This document shows, piece after piece, positions 33,642 through 46,189 of a DNA stretch of 64,000 bases. The position numbers and the translations under genes were made by a program. The notes under the pieces were generated by a model. That model saw only the letters and a program-made list of their open reading frames with translations, was not told the origin of the DNA and did no database searches. Numbering within the stretch: position 1 is the stretch's first letter; every line of letters begins with the position of its first letter. Origin of the DNA: Neoceratodus forsteri (lineage: Eukaryota; Chordata; Ceratodontiformes; Ceratodontidae); NCBI GenBank assembly GCA_016271365.2, contig CM028129.1, positions 848,912,501 through 848,976,500 on the forward strand, written 5' to 3'.

Positions 33642-36557
33642 TCAATTCAATTCAATTCAATTCATGTTTATTTATAAAACGCCTTTCAAAATCAAGGCGC
33701 TGTACATGATAATAAAACAGAAATCAACATTAAGCAAACAAACTATAAAGAAAAGGCCAAGTTAAAAAGACAAGTTTTTAAAGCAGTTTTAAAACTATCG
33801 ATGGTCGGGCATTCTCTCAACCAATGAGGTAGAGAATTCCACAGGGTAGGAGCTGAGTAGGCAAAAGCACGAGATCCTGATAACTTCAAATGAACCCTGG
33901 GAATCTCTAGCAATCCCTCATTGGCGGATGAGGGGGAGGAGGGGGCGATAGGGAATCAGAAGATCTTTCAGGTAACTGGGTCCCTGATCGTGTAGGGCTT
34001 TAAAGGTTAGTAAACCAACCTTAAAGGTGATACGCCACCGCACAGGCAGCCAATGCAGTTCACGAAGCACAGGCGTAATATGACTGGTTCTTGAAGTCCC
34101 AGTCAAAAGCCTGGCTGCAGCATTCTGCACTAGCTGCAGGCGGCGGATATCAATCCCTGGGAGCCCTAGGTATAGGGAATTACAGTAGTCCAAACGGGTT
34201 GTAACAAAGGCGTGAACCAAAGTCGGAAGATCCTCCTGGGGAATCAGGTGTTTCACCCGGGCGATATTCCTCAGATGATAAAAAGAGGTTTTGACAACAG
34301 CTGACCCCTGGGATTTCAGGGTCAGACCGTCGATCAAAATAACACCCAGATTCACCTGTCGAGGAGCTGGAGAGTGGCACCACCAAGTGATAAGCCTGAT
34401 GGATGTGCGCACCAAACCCCTCCCAGGATGATCTGGGCCCACAACCAATACTCGGGTCTTATCCGATTAAGCTTCAAACCAACTCAACTCATCCAAATTC
34501 TGATTTCATCCAGACAGTTGTTAAGTACAGAAGTGCATCACTCTGATCGGGAGAAAGGATAAATACAGCTAAGTATCATCCATAGCAGTGAAAACTCAAG
34601 CTGTATCTCTGATGATTTCTCCTAATGGCAGCATATACACCTGCAAACAACATGGGAGCTAAAATGGAACCCTGCGGTACCCCGCATGGTAGGGAGAAGG
34701 TGTCAGAGGAATAAATTCCAGTGACAACTCTCTGAGACCTACCAGTGAGGTAAGAATGGAACCATTCGTGGACTGTACCAGACAGTCCACAAAAAACCTG
34801 CAGCCGCTCCAATAGCACCTCATGGTCTACAGTGCCGAATGCAGCAGAAAGATCAAGAAGGACCAGGATGGTATAAGCCTTTCGATCTCTGGCCATTGGG
34901 AGGTCACTCAATACCGAACAAAGGGCAGTCTCAGTACTATGCCTTTCCTGAAGCCAGATTGAGAGTATCATAGACATTATGAGAGGTGAGATATTCATCC
35001 AATTGCAGTGCAACTGCCTTTTCAATAACCTTACCAACAAATGGCAGGTTAGAGATAGGCCGGTAGTTAGCTAGACAGTCTGGGTCCAAGGAGGATTTTT
35101 TAAGGAGTGGATGAACAACTGCCTCCTTAAGGGGATTAGGAAAAACCCCCCTCTCCAAGGATTTCCAGACAATGTCAGCAAGGATTGGGTAGATGACTTC
35201 AACACATCCTACTAACAGAGGTGTAGGACCCGGATCCAAACTACAACTAGTTGGACGCATTGATTGGATGATCTTCACAATGTCTGCAAATTCCAGGTGG
35301 TGAAACTCCAACCAGATAGGCCGAGGATTAAGTACAACCGGTTGACCACCGTGACCCCCCAAAAGAGAGGTCGGACCGATGCCGGACCTGATGTCAGCAA
35401 CCTTATCTGCAAAGAAGCGAGCGAACTCATCACATCTAAGTTGAGAAAAAGCTTCTCTAGGCTGAAGACAGACTGGATTGCACAGCCTGTACACAGTCCG
35501 GAAAAGCTGAGCCGGTCGATTCTTTGCAGCAGAAATTTCTCTGGACAGGAATTCTGCCTTCTTACGAGTGATTTCTGATTGGTAGCCATCATAATGGGCT
35601 AGCAATCTAAGCCTGTCGACATCAAGGCCTGATTTCCACCAGGCTCTCTCCAGCCTTCGGCCTACTGGCCTTAATTCCTTCAAGGAGCCATCAAACCATG
35701 GACTCCTTGGACGGATAGTGAGAGGCTGAACATGAACAGGAGCAATTTTGTCCAGTGCATCTCCCACAGCCTTATTATAGGCGAGTACAAGATCCTCTGG
35801 ACTCATGCATTCACCCTACAAACCGATAGGTCCAGTACTGCATTAAAGTCACTTGAGCCAACACCCATAAAGAAGCCGGTATTGGACCATCTCCGTGAGA
35901 GCAGACCTATTAGAGGGCCCTGACACTGAACCTTATGGTGTAATGGTCCTACCAACTGACTGGTTCCACCCCCAAATCAGTGATCTCCATACCCAAGAGA
36001 AAGACCAGATCTAATGAATGACCTCCAATATGGGTAGAGGTGGTAACAACCTGTGCCAGGCCCAGTGCACTCATCAACTGGAGGAGACTTTGACCAAAAT
36101 GAGAGAGTTCATCATTGACCCAAGCGTTGAAGTCGCCCAGAAGAATTAATCTGGGAAACCTCAACACAAGGTCAACAATGAAGTCTGCAATCTCCTGTAG
36201 GAATTCGCTGCCGTCACCTGGTGGACGGTAGACGAGGAGAATCCCACAACCTGCACCCTCACCCAGGATATATTCAAAAGATCAGGTGTTCCCCAATGGA
36301 ACATCCACAAGGCCCAGTTCAGATTTAAACATAATGGCCACACCTCCACCCTACGATCCTGCCTTGGACGGTGTATTACCGAGAACCCGGCTGGAGTTGC
36401 CGAGGCCAATATAAGAGCATTTTCATCCAGCCAAGTCTCGGTAATGCAAGTCAGATCAGCTGACCCAACAAGATCAGCTACAATAGCTGTCTTGTTTTTA
36501 ATAGATCTGGCATTGCACAACACCGCCAAGGCAGGATGAGATGTCGGGGAAGACCTC
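33642..36557 (-). mobile_element. L2 LINE with 14-bp target duplication
   Basis: The 3' end on the minus strand is GTACAGCGCCTTGATTTTGA, then TTTATAAATAAACATG and five AATTG-type units, a classic L2 tail. The duplication is GGTACCTACACAAT at 33628-33641 and GGTACCTGTACAAT at 36558-36571, two transitions apart. The 5' end lies at the start of the endonuclease, so the copy is 5'-truncated. It sits in the intron of Harbinger gene A. Confidence 0.9.
33740..36550 (-). pseudogene. L2 ORF2: endonuclease and reverse transcriptase
   Basis: ORF2 makes the target nick and the cDNA. The endonuclease begins ALAVLCNARSIKNKTAIVAD (about 36530) and continues LTCITETWLDENA and, after frame changes, LILLGDFNAWVND (36140). 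The linking region MSPEDLVLAYNKAVGDALDK starts at 35806. RT blocks follow: CLANYRPISNLPFVGKVIEK, LLDLSAAFGTVDHEVLL, CGVPQGSILAPMLF. The YADD motif at about 34585 is broken by a one-base deletion, so TAT is followed directly by GGATGAT. The C-terminal part, VHAFVTTRLDYCNSLY, LQLVQNAAARLLTG, ITPVLRELHWLPVRWRI, is the L2 hallmark and reaches ALKTCLFNLAFSL near 33750. There are further frame breaks at about 36160, 35940, 34990 and 33918. Confidence 0.92.
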
Positions 36558-36571
36558 GGTACCTGTACAAT

Positions 36572-38239
36572 GGTGCCATAGGCAGGGGGACCCTGTGATG
36601 CCATGATGGCAGGACCACTGGTGGTGGTGTTTATGTGTAGCATGGCCAGTCCAAAGCCATGTACAGTATGGCAGGACAGCCTGGGTGCCTGTACCATGGA
36701 ACACAGCTATGTGACAATCAGGCAACAGCAGTACAAATAGGTGAATGACACAGCACAGCAGGGTAGACAGTGCGATGTGGCCCCCGGATGTGAACAGCAA
36801 TGGGACACAGACCATGATGTATGGGAAGGACACCACAGGATGTAATGTACACAGGGGTGACAGTGTACCAAACACCTATATGCACCACTGGGCAGGCAAT
36901 GTGCACCATGGTGCATGCACGTGGCCACACAATGCCGTGAAGGTGCATGAGCTGCCCAGTGAACATATGGAGCATATGGCAAGGCGCATGGTGGAACATG
37001 ACACAGAACCAGGCGGGGGGAGGGGTTGGAAGTAGGGACACCTGTTCAGCAACACAGAGACCAAGACACATGCATAATGAACATGCCATATACCTGACTG
37101 GGAATCTAACAACACAGGATGGTGCAGTGGACCCCACAGAAGCTGTTGCTATGTGGCCCAACAGCAAGAGTCACAGCCATTGGGCCTGGCACATCCTGAC
37201 ATATGTGACATGCCCCTGTGAAGATGGGAGGGCAGAACTGATGAGGCAGGATGGACAATGTGATAGGGCCAACACAGTAGACCAACCCATGCGGGCAGCA
37301 CATGCCCCGCATGCCACACATGCCACACCCATAAGCAAATGCTAGCCACAGAGGCTGGGAAGCATGCAGTGGATGGGAGGTGGACCATGGCCACAGCATG
37401 CTGCTGTGCAATGCACAGGTATGCACATATAGCTGTGCAATAGCAGGGTAATATGACAGCAGTGGCAATGGCGACACCTGTTAAGGGGCCATGGGAGGTT
37501 AGAAGGTGCCCAGTGTGTACATACATCCCGTAGCAACAACAGCAATGCATACCTGGCAAGGCCCATCAGGCACAATTGCCAGTGTACTGGGGTGACAGGT
37601 GTATACAGGTGGCTGCGCAGGGCCACACTGTATGCAAGTGGTGATGGCAGCAGGGAACACACTCTGGACCGCTGCATGTCACAGGTGCATGCACATCACA
37701 GCACACAAACCCCCAGGCCGGTCAGATAGCCACTGTGGCCAGTGTATATGGGAACAATGTCAAGGGTGTTGTGCTTTCATGCAAGGACCGTGGAGCGAAT
37801 GCACTGTGGGATATTATGCAAGGGGAAACATGCCAACATGCAATATATGCCACGTGCACTAGAGGCCCACACCATCACCAGTGTACACCACCAATGGTGC
37901 AGACGTGACACCCGGATGTATGGATGTGGGCGTTCCACACATACGCACACACACACACACACACACTGGCTGCTGTGGTGAGTTGGGCCACTGTAAAGGA
38001 CAGCAAAGGCATGTCGCTGGGGGAATGTGCATGGCGGACCATGGTCAAGGCCAGGCTGTCGCATCAACAGGCCAGAGCACACGCTGTATGGGACCATGTG
38101 TCTGGCATGCAAGCACATACATGTAGCAAATGCCAAGCAGTGCACAAAGTCTGGAATGATGACAGTGTCCATGTCATGGGATACATAGTTAGGGACGTGC
38201 AAGACGTGAAATGATGATCATAGTAACCTGTATATCACC
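36572..38239 (+). other. Intron of Harbinger Myb-like gene A
   Basis: CA-rich sequence between the L2 insertion and exon 2. It has long apparent frames on both strands rich in His, Cys, Met and Thr, but with no motif; these arise because CA/TG-rich DNA seldom makes stops. An (AC)n run sits at 37948-37971. I call no gene here. Confidence 0.6.
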
Positions 38240-38988
38240 CAACAGGGCACACGGCTGAGATACCAGAGGAAGACAGACAAGGACAAGTGGCACACAACAT
38301 GGATGGGGGAGGTGGAGGGTGCAGCAGACTGTGGAGGATGACAGCAGCAGCAGCAGCACCACCACCAGCAGCAACACCAGCAGCAGCAACAGCAGCAGCA
38401 CAGGCAGTCACAGGAGCCCGGTGGAGGAGACAGATGAGCATGTGTCAGAGATGTCAGTGGAGGTCTCTGGGTCGGCAGCTGGAGAGGAGGGGACCACAGC
38501 AACACAGGCAGGGGTGGCCCAAACACAGGCAGGAGAGGCCCACTCTAATGACACAGACAGCTTCCAGGCCAGTGTCGCCAATGAACTGAGCCCATCTATT
38601 ATTGAGGAACCGGAGGCTACACTGGGGGGATCTGCACAGGCCTAGGCAGAGCAGGCCTCCCCAAACATACCATTTGAGGTCTTCAGCCAGTCTGAGTGAC
38701 AGGGTCAGGAGGTGGAGACTGGTGAGCTACAGAACATCAGGGACAGCATAGAGGCACAGAAGCAGACATTACAATCCATGGGCACAACCATCATAAGTGC
38801 CATACAGGGAAACAGCGGTGGCACTGGTGGATATCATTGTGGTCCTGCATGGGGTACAGTCCACCATCCATGTGCAGGCCAAGTTCCTAGACTGGGCCAC
38901 AAGTGCCATAGAACATTCCACTGCACTGCAGCAGTGCCACACAGAGGTGATGGCAGCTGTCCTGCAGGACATGGCAGCAGCCCTGTGA
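38240..38988 (+). pseudogene. Harbinger Myb/SANT-like gene A, exon 2
   Basis: A splice acceptor ATATCACCCAACAG is followed by a low-complexity part with a Ser/Thr run coded by CAGCAGCAC repeats (38341-38402), then an acidic and Ser/Thr-rich region, SPVEETDEHVSEMSVEVSGS. After stops at 38643 (TAG) and 38697 (TGA), still in frame, comes the helical C-terminus: ELQNIRDSIEAQKQTLQSMG. A frameshift near 38810 leads to VLHGVQSTIHVQAKFLDWA, then TALQQCHTEVMAAVLQDMAA, and a stop at 38986. A polar linker followed by a coiled-coil end is the known layout for Harbinger Myb-like proteins. It pairs with exon 1 at 33.04 kb. Confidence 0.75.
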
Positions 38989-41617
38989 CACAGGAACCAG
39001 CAAGCACAACCAGTATAAACAACACAGGACACACAGACAGACCACATGGATGGCCCTCCACAACCACCACAGGGCCCCAGGCCAGGCACAAGTGCCCCAT
39101 CTGTGGGCCCACAACCAGTGAGCCATCACATGGCCCTCATATGACCATCTAGCCAGCCACAGTCAGCACCTCCATATCTGTGGCAACAGGCATGGGGTAT
39201 GGGTCTGACAGAAATACAGCAGCTGATGCTGTATGCACAACACACAGAAGGGGCAGGAGACATGCTTAGACACACACTAAGGGGTCCACAACAGCTGCAG
39301 CCATCCCACACACTGGGAGGTTAGTCAACACAGGTGACACCCAGCCTATGGCAGTGCAACAGCAACAGCAGCAGCAGGCCCCTGTGACACTGCCACGCCA
39401 GTCTGGCTGTATGCATAAGCAGAAGTACCCCGCCATAGGAATGGACACAGGCACACAGCTGCCACACTGACATGAGCCTTGAGGGGTAACATACAGCACC
39501 AGGGGTGAAGGTGACAGGTTTGCCATGTGGTGCTGACCCTGGCAGGGGAATTGGGGATACAGTGGCATATGAGTGGGCAGAGTTGTATACATGTAACATG
39601 GGCTGTGAAGGAACAGCCCATGAATGGTACATTGAGATACTGTACATCAGTAAGATGTCATAGTGAAACACTCTTGCATACCTTCAGCAATGCAAGATGC
39701 TCATACTAACATCAGTGTGTGTATTATGTCAATAAACTTTAATAACGTCATACAACTGTGACATTAACTGATTCATGTATACAGTGATGCAGGGGAACAT
39801 GTTGCACAGAGGGGTACCAAGACGGGAGCAAACAACATGGATGTGTGTGCAGATACATGGCCAGTATCAGGTGCATACAGTTCAAATGATAGGGTACACC
39901 ACATTGGCACATGGACAATAGCAGCCACAGACATCTGCTCATGGCAGTCAGGGCAATGTGGTACCACCTGTAGCACAGACACCATATAGCCCAGTGCCAT
40001 CGGTCTCTCCGTGGTGACACCCACGGGATCTGCTACACAAGTGCAATGTGTGTGACATGGCTGCACACAGTAGATGGACAGCCCACCGACAGTGTGAGTG
40101 AGCCCACCACACATAAGCCACAGCACAGTGGGATGTACCAGTGCCATATGGTATGTGCCCCATTGGCCGGCGAGGGCACATGCACAGGCACAATGAGTGT
40201 CAGATGGATCCGAGGTGTCATACCACCCTCCACACATCTTAAGTCACCATCCACACCACCCGTGCAGGGTCTGCTGCAACACCCATTGCACACATGGTGC
40301 CCTGCATGGCCTACCCATGCCTGCACAATGCCCCATCCCCCACGTGACCTCACAGACAACCAAGTTATGGCCATATGTTGCAAGTACACCTTGTCTGTGA
40401 AGTAGGCCTGCCCAAGTTGCCCCATGTATAACACAGCACCACAAACATGACATGCGCACCTGTGTCTGTTGAGCAGCCCACTGCCTGCCAAATCTGCCCT
40501 ATACATGTATGTCCATCCCTACACCCTGGGTACCCACAGCTGGACCCATTTGATGCTCTCAGGTATACAATCACCACTGTACCCACTGGCCTGTAGCAGT
40601 GAGATGGTGGACATGTTAGCAATATAGTATGGTGGGGAGGTAACCTATATGGTGTGGGAAGGCAATCCATGTGGGTGGGACATGGAAGCATGTACAGGTC
40701 AGTATACCTACAACTGGAGAGGGATGATGCAGGGCCACTGGCAGGCATGGGCATATCACATACAGGATGAAGTAGCCCTGTCACAGATTGCCAGGGGTGG
40801 TATGGGGTCCCACAACACCACCCCTTCACCACCCATGGTCAGACACCCCTGGGGCCAACTGTCTGGCATCACACATGTCATGGGCTGTGACTGGGGCTGG
40901 ACTTGTTTACTGGTACTGTCAGGCCACCATGCAGCCCATCTCCTAGCACACCTGCAACAGTAGGACTGTGAATAACAGCCATGTATTTGTGGGTGTGCCC
41001 AGCCCTGTGTGAAAGAGTTCCAGTGCAGTCACACAGACTACAACGTGTACCCCTGGAATAGACTGGCGAGATGTAACTGGGTCTGTCCATGCGTAAGGAC
41101 ACAACATGACACATGTGCAGATGATGCACACAAGGGGACATGGCAAATGGCAACATGGCATGACACACGTCACACAGAAACACAACAGGCCATGGTCCCC
41201 AATGACAGATACTGCAGGACATGCTTGCAGGGCCCAGCACACACAGTGTAACTCCGTAGCCTGCAAAAGAGCCACTTGGCAACAATTCAGCATTAACCAT
41301 ACTATGACATAGAAAGCATGCACACCAACAGAATGTATAACAAAACAGTTTATTCAGGGGACTGGGTGTGGGTACAACAGGGGGTAATGTAAAAAAGGGT
41401 ATCAGAATAGGGACATGGGAAATGTATAACATTGCATACAACAGATTACACGGGACCAACAAAACAAAGCATAAACAGTAACACATGGTACAAGTCATAA
41501 CATGCATACAGATTATATGAATAAAACACAATGTAAAACCAACTCCATGCGACAACTGTCACATCGGGATATGGGCAGTGCATGGTACAGTGGCACCTAA
41601 AATGCTCTACCTGGCAC
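38989..41617. other. Harbinger region between the 3' ends of genes A and B
   Basis: CA-rich, repeat-poor sequence with no motif-bearing frame. On the minus strand an AATAAA at 41348-41353 (CCTGAATAAACTG) could end gene B, whose stop lies beyond the inserted LINE. Confidence 0.5.
39730..39735 (+). terminator. Polyadenylation signal for gene A
   Basis: AATAAA in GTCAATAAACTTTAATAACG, about 740 bp past the gene A stop. This is the first plus-strand AATAAA after the gene. Confidence 0.5.
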
Positions 41618-44600
41618 ATTTATTTATTTATTTATTTATTATTTATTTCAGATCTCAGATTAACCATTTGAGCCCAGAGCTCTTTACATAGGTTCCACGT
41701 CAGTACATTTAGAACAAGTAGGTGAACATACAGAGGATTGAGACAAACAAGGCAATAGAATTAGAATGAGAACATTTAGGTACATTTGGTCTTTAAACAA
41801 AGGAATGCAAAAAATACAGAGAAAACTAAAACTGGAATAAGTAAACACAGTCAGATACATGCAGGAACAGACTAAATAGCTATGCCCAACAGGGAGCCTG
41901 TTAGTTGCCAGCAACACGAGGGGTTAGTGCATAGAAGTGCTAGAGAGGCGGGGTGGGGGGTTGAGCCCCAAGTGCATGGTGTCCAAGAGAGAGAGAGAGA
42001 GATCTGTTTGGCAAAAGGGCAGATGGTAGGAGATGCCTTTGCTAGGTGCTAGCAATGGCAGACACATTGAGATTCCTGTATTAAATGGTTCTTTAGGTTC
42101 TTTTTGAAGGTCCACAGAGTGGGCAGGCTAATAATGTTCTCATGGAGGGAGATGAACCTCAACGGTGCCCGATAGGCAAAGGACCTTTGTCCTTGATATG
42201 TCTGACATTTTGGAGTCAGGAAGGACTGCAGTTCTGAATTTCGGGTGGGCCTGGGATTAGTGGGGAGAACTAGGAGTTGTTGGACCCCAGTTGAGAGCTG
42301 ATCAAGGCAGATCTTTTTAGCCAGAAGGCAAGATTGATATTTTAAGCGACCAAAGAGCATTAGCCAGTGAGCCTTTGCATAGAGATCGCAGGTGTGGGTT
42401 AGTCGGTGTGCCCCTAAGGTGAGCCTGCAGGCATTGTTAAGGGCAGTTTTTATACATCTGAGGTCAGTATCTGTGGCAGAGCCATATAAGGGCAGTCTGT
42501 AGTCCACTAGGGAACCCACTGAACTGTGGACCGCTATGCTGAGGGCTTCAGGGGTCAGGCTATGCCTATGACAATAAAGTAGCCCTAAGCATTTGTTGAT
42601 TGCTTTAGCTGTGATGTCTATGTGGAGGGCATAGGAGAGCAAGCTATCAAGAGTGATTCCGAGATATTTGAAGTGATGAACACGTTCAAGAGGAACACCA
42701 CCTGTATCACATATCTATAGAGGGTAGTTTTTGTGTTTGTTCTTAAGGCTGGTGAACAACATGGTTTTGGTTTTTTTGTAGTTTATTATCAATTTATGAT
42801 TTTTGAACCGCGACTCAATGCTGGTGAAGTCACATTGTAGCTATTGCTCAAGATCAGTGGGGTCAGAGCCTTTAGGAAAGATAACTGCATCATCCGCGTA
42901 GAGGAGGAGGATATGGAACTGACTGGCTAGGGAGAGGCAATTCAGAAATAGGCTAAAGAGGAGAGGGCCCAGTATTGACCCCTGTGGAATGCCTGAGTAC
43001 ACAGGCGCGGTGTCAGAGAGAAAGGTATCTATCCTGACTTGCTGTGAACGGCAGTGTAGGTAGCTGCGGAACCATGCAGCCGCCTCAGGGGCAAGGCCTA
43101 TGGCAGTGAGTTGGTCAATTAGGATGGCATGGATGACCGTGTCAAAGGCCTTTGTTAGGTCACTATAGATAGCTCCAACAAGCTGGCCTAGATCGAGGGA
43201 TTTGTGGATAAAGCCTGTGTATTCCAGGAGGGCTGTAGTGGTGCTATGCCCAGCCCTAAAGCCATGTTGCTCTGCACATAGGAGCATGTGTTTGTCCAGA
43301 TAATTGACAAGTTGGTCAGCAATGATTCGTTCAAGGGCCTTCGAGAGTGGTGGTAGTATAGAGATGGGTCTATAGTTCAAGGGGAGGGCACGATCCCCAC
43401 TCTTGTACACAGGGGTGACTATTGAAGCTTTCCATTTTGGGGGGAATTCTGCGAGACAGAGTGAGAGGTTAAGGATATGGATGAGAGGAGACTAAGATTT
43501 CTTCAAGTAAGAGCGAGATTAGTTTCAGGTCGAGGTTATCCCCACTGAATCTCCCTTCCCAAGCACTTTGTGCAGATATTTCCTGGTTTATCTGAAGGTA
43601 ATAGTCTTGAAGCGAAAGGGGAGATGCAATGGGGATTGTGTGGATGCAGTAGGAATGGTGGGGGAGAAGAAGTCGGTGGGGAGAACATGCTGCAAGTTGG
43701 TGAAGGAATTGTTAAAGGTGTTGCCGATAGATTTAGGGTCAAGGACGGGGGTGCCATCAACGCAAAGAATGTTAGGGGCCATTTTGGGTTCTAGCTCGGT
43801 GACCTCATTTAAGTTAGCCCAGAATTTGCACCCGTCATTCCAGTTCTTGGTTAGGGCATCTTTATAGTATACATTTTTGGCTAATCAGATGATCCTAGTA
43901 CAATTGTTCCTTGCACGTTTGTAGTTCTGGACATCAGACTGCTTTCCAGTGGCCCTAGCTATATGCCAGACGTGGTCTCTATTTTTCATTCGTTCAAGGG
44001 TACCAGGGCTCATCCAGGGGTTGAAGCAGCCTTTGATTTTCCACTTTTTTATGGGAGCATGGGTGTCACAGATTGTATTGAAGAGGAGGATGAAATGGTC
44101 GAGCGTGTCGTCAACGTTGGAAGTCTCAAAAACCGAGGACCAGTCAGCATTGAGGAGATCCATTTTGAAGCAGTCAGCATGATCAGGTTTGAGAACCCTG
44201 CTGGTGATTGTTCTAGGAGGTAGTTTGGAGAAATTATTAGCCCAACTGAACATGACAGAGGAGTGGTCACTGATGTCATCCAGGAGAACGGAGGCATTAA
44301 AGGCATGTGCAGGTCGGTTGGTGAGCACCCAGTCAATCAAAGTACTAGTGCACATCCTGTAGTTAGTCCTAGTGGGTGTTTCAATGAGCTGGGTAAAGTG
44401 GATGGTCTGAATTGCATCCTTGAATTGGTTAGCTTCAGGGGCATGCCAATTAATATTGAAATCACCTAAGAGTATAACCTCAGAGCTTAGGGTTAGGCTT
44501 CCAAGACAGTCTATGGCAGCATGGAGACCTTGGGCTGAGTTCTTTGGGGGAATGTAGACAGATAGAATTGTGACAGTTTTGTTGAGGGGCCCAAGAAGAA

Positions 44601-44696
44601 CCTTAATGGCAAGAGCCTGGGTGAACAACCTTAGGCTGGGAAAATTCAGGACTATGCCCTGAAGGCTGTCCATAAGGTAGATTGCACAGCCGCCAC

Positions 44697-44802
44697 ATAG
44701 AAACATAGAAATATAGAATTTGATGGCAGATAAGGACCGCTTGGCCCACATAGTCTGCCCATTTTCCTACCTAACGGATAAGCTGCAGATCCTAGTTAAC
44801 CA
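44697..44802 (-). mobile_element. Severely truncated CR1 3' end inserted in the LINE
   Basis: On the minus strand it reads GATCTGCAGCTTATCCGTTA, then GGCCAAGCGGTCCTTATCTG and ATTCTATATTTCTATG. The same words form the 3' end of the CR1 at 55270-55377. The flanks ACAGCCGCC and ACAGCCACC could be a target duplication, splitting the endonuclease GGC codons. Confidence 0.88.
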
Positions 44803-45034
44803 ACAGCCACCTCTTTTAGATTTACAATCTTGCCTAAAGATCGAATAGCCTGCAGACTGATGGCTCCATCGGGGATCTTGGCAGTTAGCCATGTCTCTAC
44901 CACAGACAGTACATCTGGATTTTGTAGGGCCACCAGGCTTGAAGGTTTTCAAACTTTGCTATCAGGCTGTGGATGTTTAGTGACACAAAAGTTAAGGTGC
45001 TTGGTTTCAGGGCACTCAACCCCTGATATAGAGG

Positions 45035-45064
45035 GGGGCCGGGATTAGGGTGGATGTTGCCTGA
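45035..45064 (-). other. 2A-like NPGP motif before the LINE endonuclease
   Basis: SGNIHPNPGP follows a Leu/Val-rich run. The consensus for 2A ribosome-skipping peptides is D-(V/I)-E-x-N-P-G-P. Here NPGP is intact, while the Asp is Asn and the Glu is His. L2, CR1 and Crack elements of several animals carry such peptides in this place. Whether it still skips is unknown. Confidence 0.65.
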
Positions 45065-46189
45065 GAGCAGTACTAACAGGAGTACCAATCTGACCAGGTA
45101 ACTTTTAAAATGTTTAAGGTTAGCTTTGTGCTGTCTTAGTGGATTCATTTTTGCTGCATGCTTATCAGAGAGAATGGCCAGTTTAGGCAGGACTGTGGGA
45201 GGGGGAAGCCCTGGCTGAGTTGGATGCATTCTGGGCCAGGTAGGCCAGGATGTGTTGTTAGGCATGCAGTTGGCACCTAGGCCACAACTATGCACGGATG
45301 TTATAGTGCTATAGATGTTGCCATAGGGGTGCTCTGTGATAAGAGGGTCAGCTGATTTAGGGTCATTCAGTGGTTGCAAACAGAGAGTGGGCAGGAGTAT
45401 AAGAATTAGCATTAGTCTGGTTGCAAGTCCAAGGTTGGAAAAGGGTGGTGGCACAGCAAGAAGGGTCTTGGGAGGGGGAGGAAAGTAAAAGAGATTAAGA
45501 TGTGATGGAGATAGGAGGGTGTCCTGGTCTTATAGGCTGCTGTGCACCCTTACAGTTTGAAGGTGACCTAAAAAGGAAGATGTCTTTAAGCGGAGGACAG
45601 GACAAGTGTTAGACCTAATGGCTGCACTCTGTTTCTTTAAGTGGAGTTGCAATATTAGTGAGAAGGAAGGATGAAGGTTGCCTAGGGGTGGTGCTAAGGG
45701 GGATTGAGAATATTTAATAAAGGCTGGAGGTGGGGGCATAAAACAAATCCAAGCAGCAAGGAGACAGTAGGAGAGAAAGTGAAGCAGAATTATTTGCAGG
45801 GCAAAGCTTACAACTGTGACCCAAATGAAATCTAGTCTAAACAGAAAAATAAGTATCACTTTAAACTTAGTTTCTGATCCAGGATAGATTACCACTGGAC
45901 CTTAAAACAAAGAGAGCTGTAATACTTTAAAATCTACAAACCTGCAGCCTAAAAGAACTTGCACTTCAACTACCCTTGGAGTGTAAAATTGCTGTAAACA
46001 GGCTTAGGTTCACGTTTAAATTACGATTCACAGGACAATTTGGAGAGGCTTAAACAGTACCACAACCAGTATGTAACATTAGCTTAAAGTCCAGAAGGAG
46101 ATGGAGTAGCAAAAAAATTAAAGAACTGCAGCAGCCTGTCAACAGGCAGAGCCGATGGATTCAGGACAGTCAAGTTTCAGCAGCGTACC

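Larger units (their letters stand above)
42049..45454 (-). pseudogene. LINE ORF2: 2A-like leader, endonuclease, reverse transcriptase
   Basis: The frame from 45454 has a hydrophobic run LVLLLVLL leading directly into SGNIHPNPGP (residues 131-140), and after it LTFVSLNIHSLIAKFENL, the endonuclease start. After an inserted CR1 tail the endonuclease resumes with GGCAIYLMDSL, VILLGDFNINW (GDFN) and DDISDHSSVMFSW (SDH), in a 288-codon frame at 43885-44751. The RT frame at 42841-43410 has LNYRPISILPPLSKALERII, CAEQHGFRAGHSTT, SDLTKAFDTV, SGIPQGSILGPLLF and LLLYADDAVIF, so the catalytic aspartates are intact. The C-terminal part is at 42049-42642. Stops and frameshifts lie between these pieces. RT activity was clearly under selection until recently relative to the rest of the window. 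Confidence 0.85.

Noticed and set aside
36700..41560. Many open frames of 70-225 codons on both strands, rich in Cys, His, Met and Thr
   Set aside because: They overlap each other on both strands, have no motifs, and follow from CA/TG-rich base composition that rarely makes stops. Only gene A exon 2 shows a recognisable plan.
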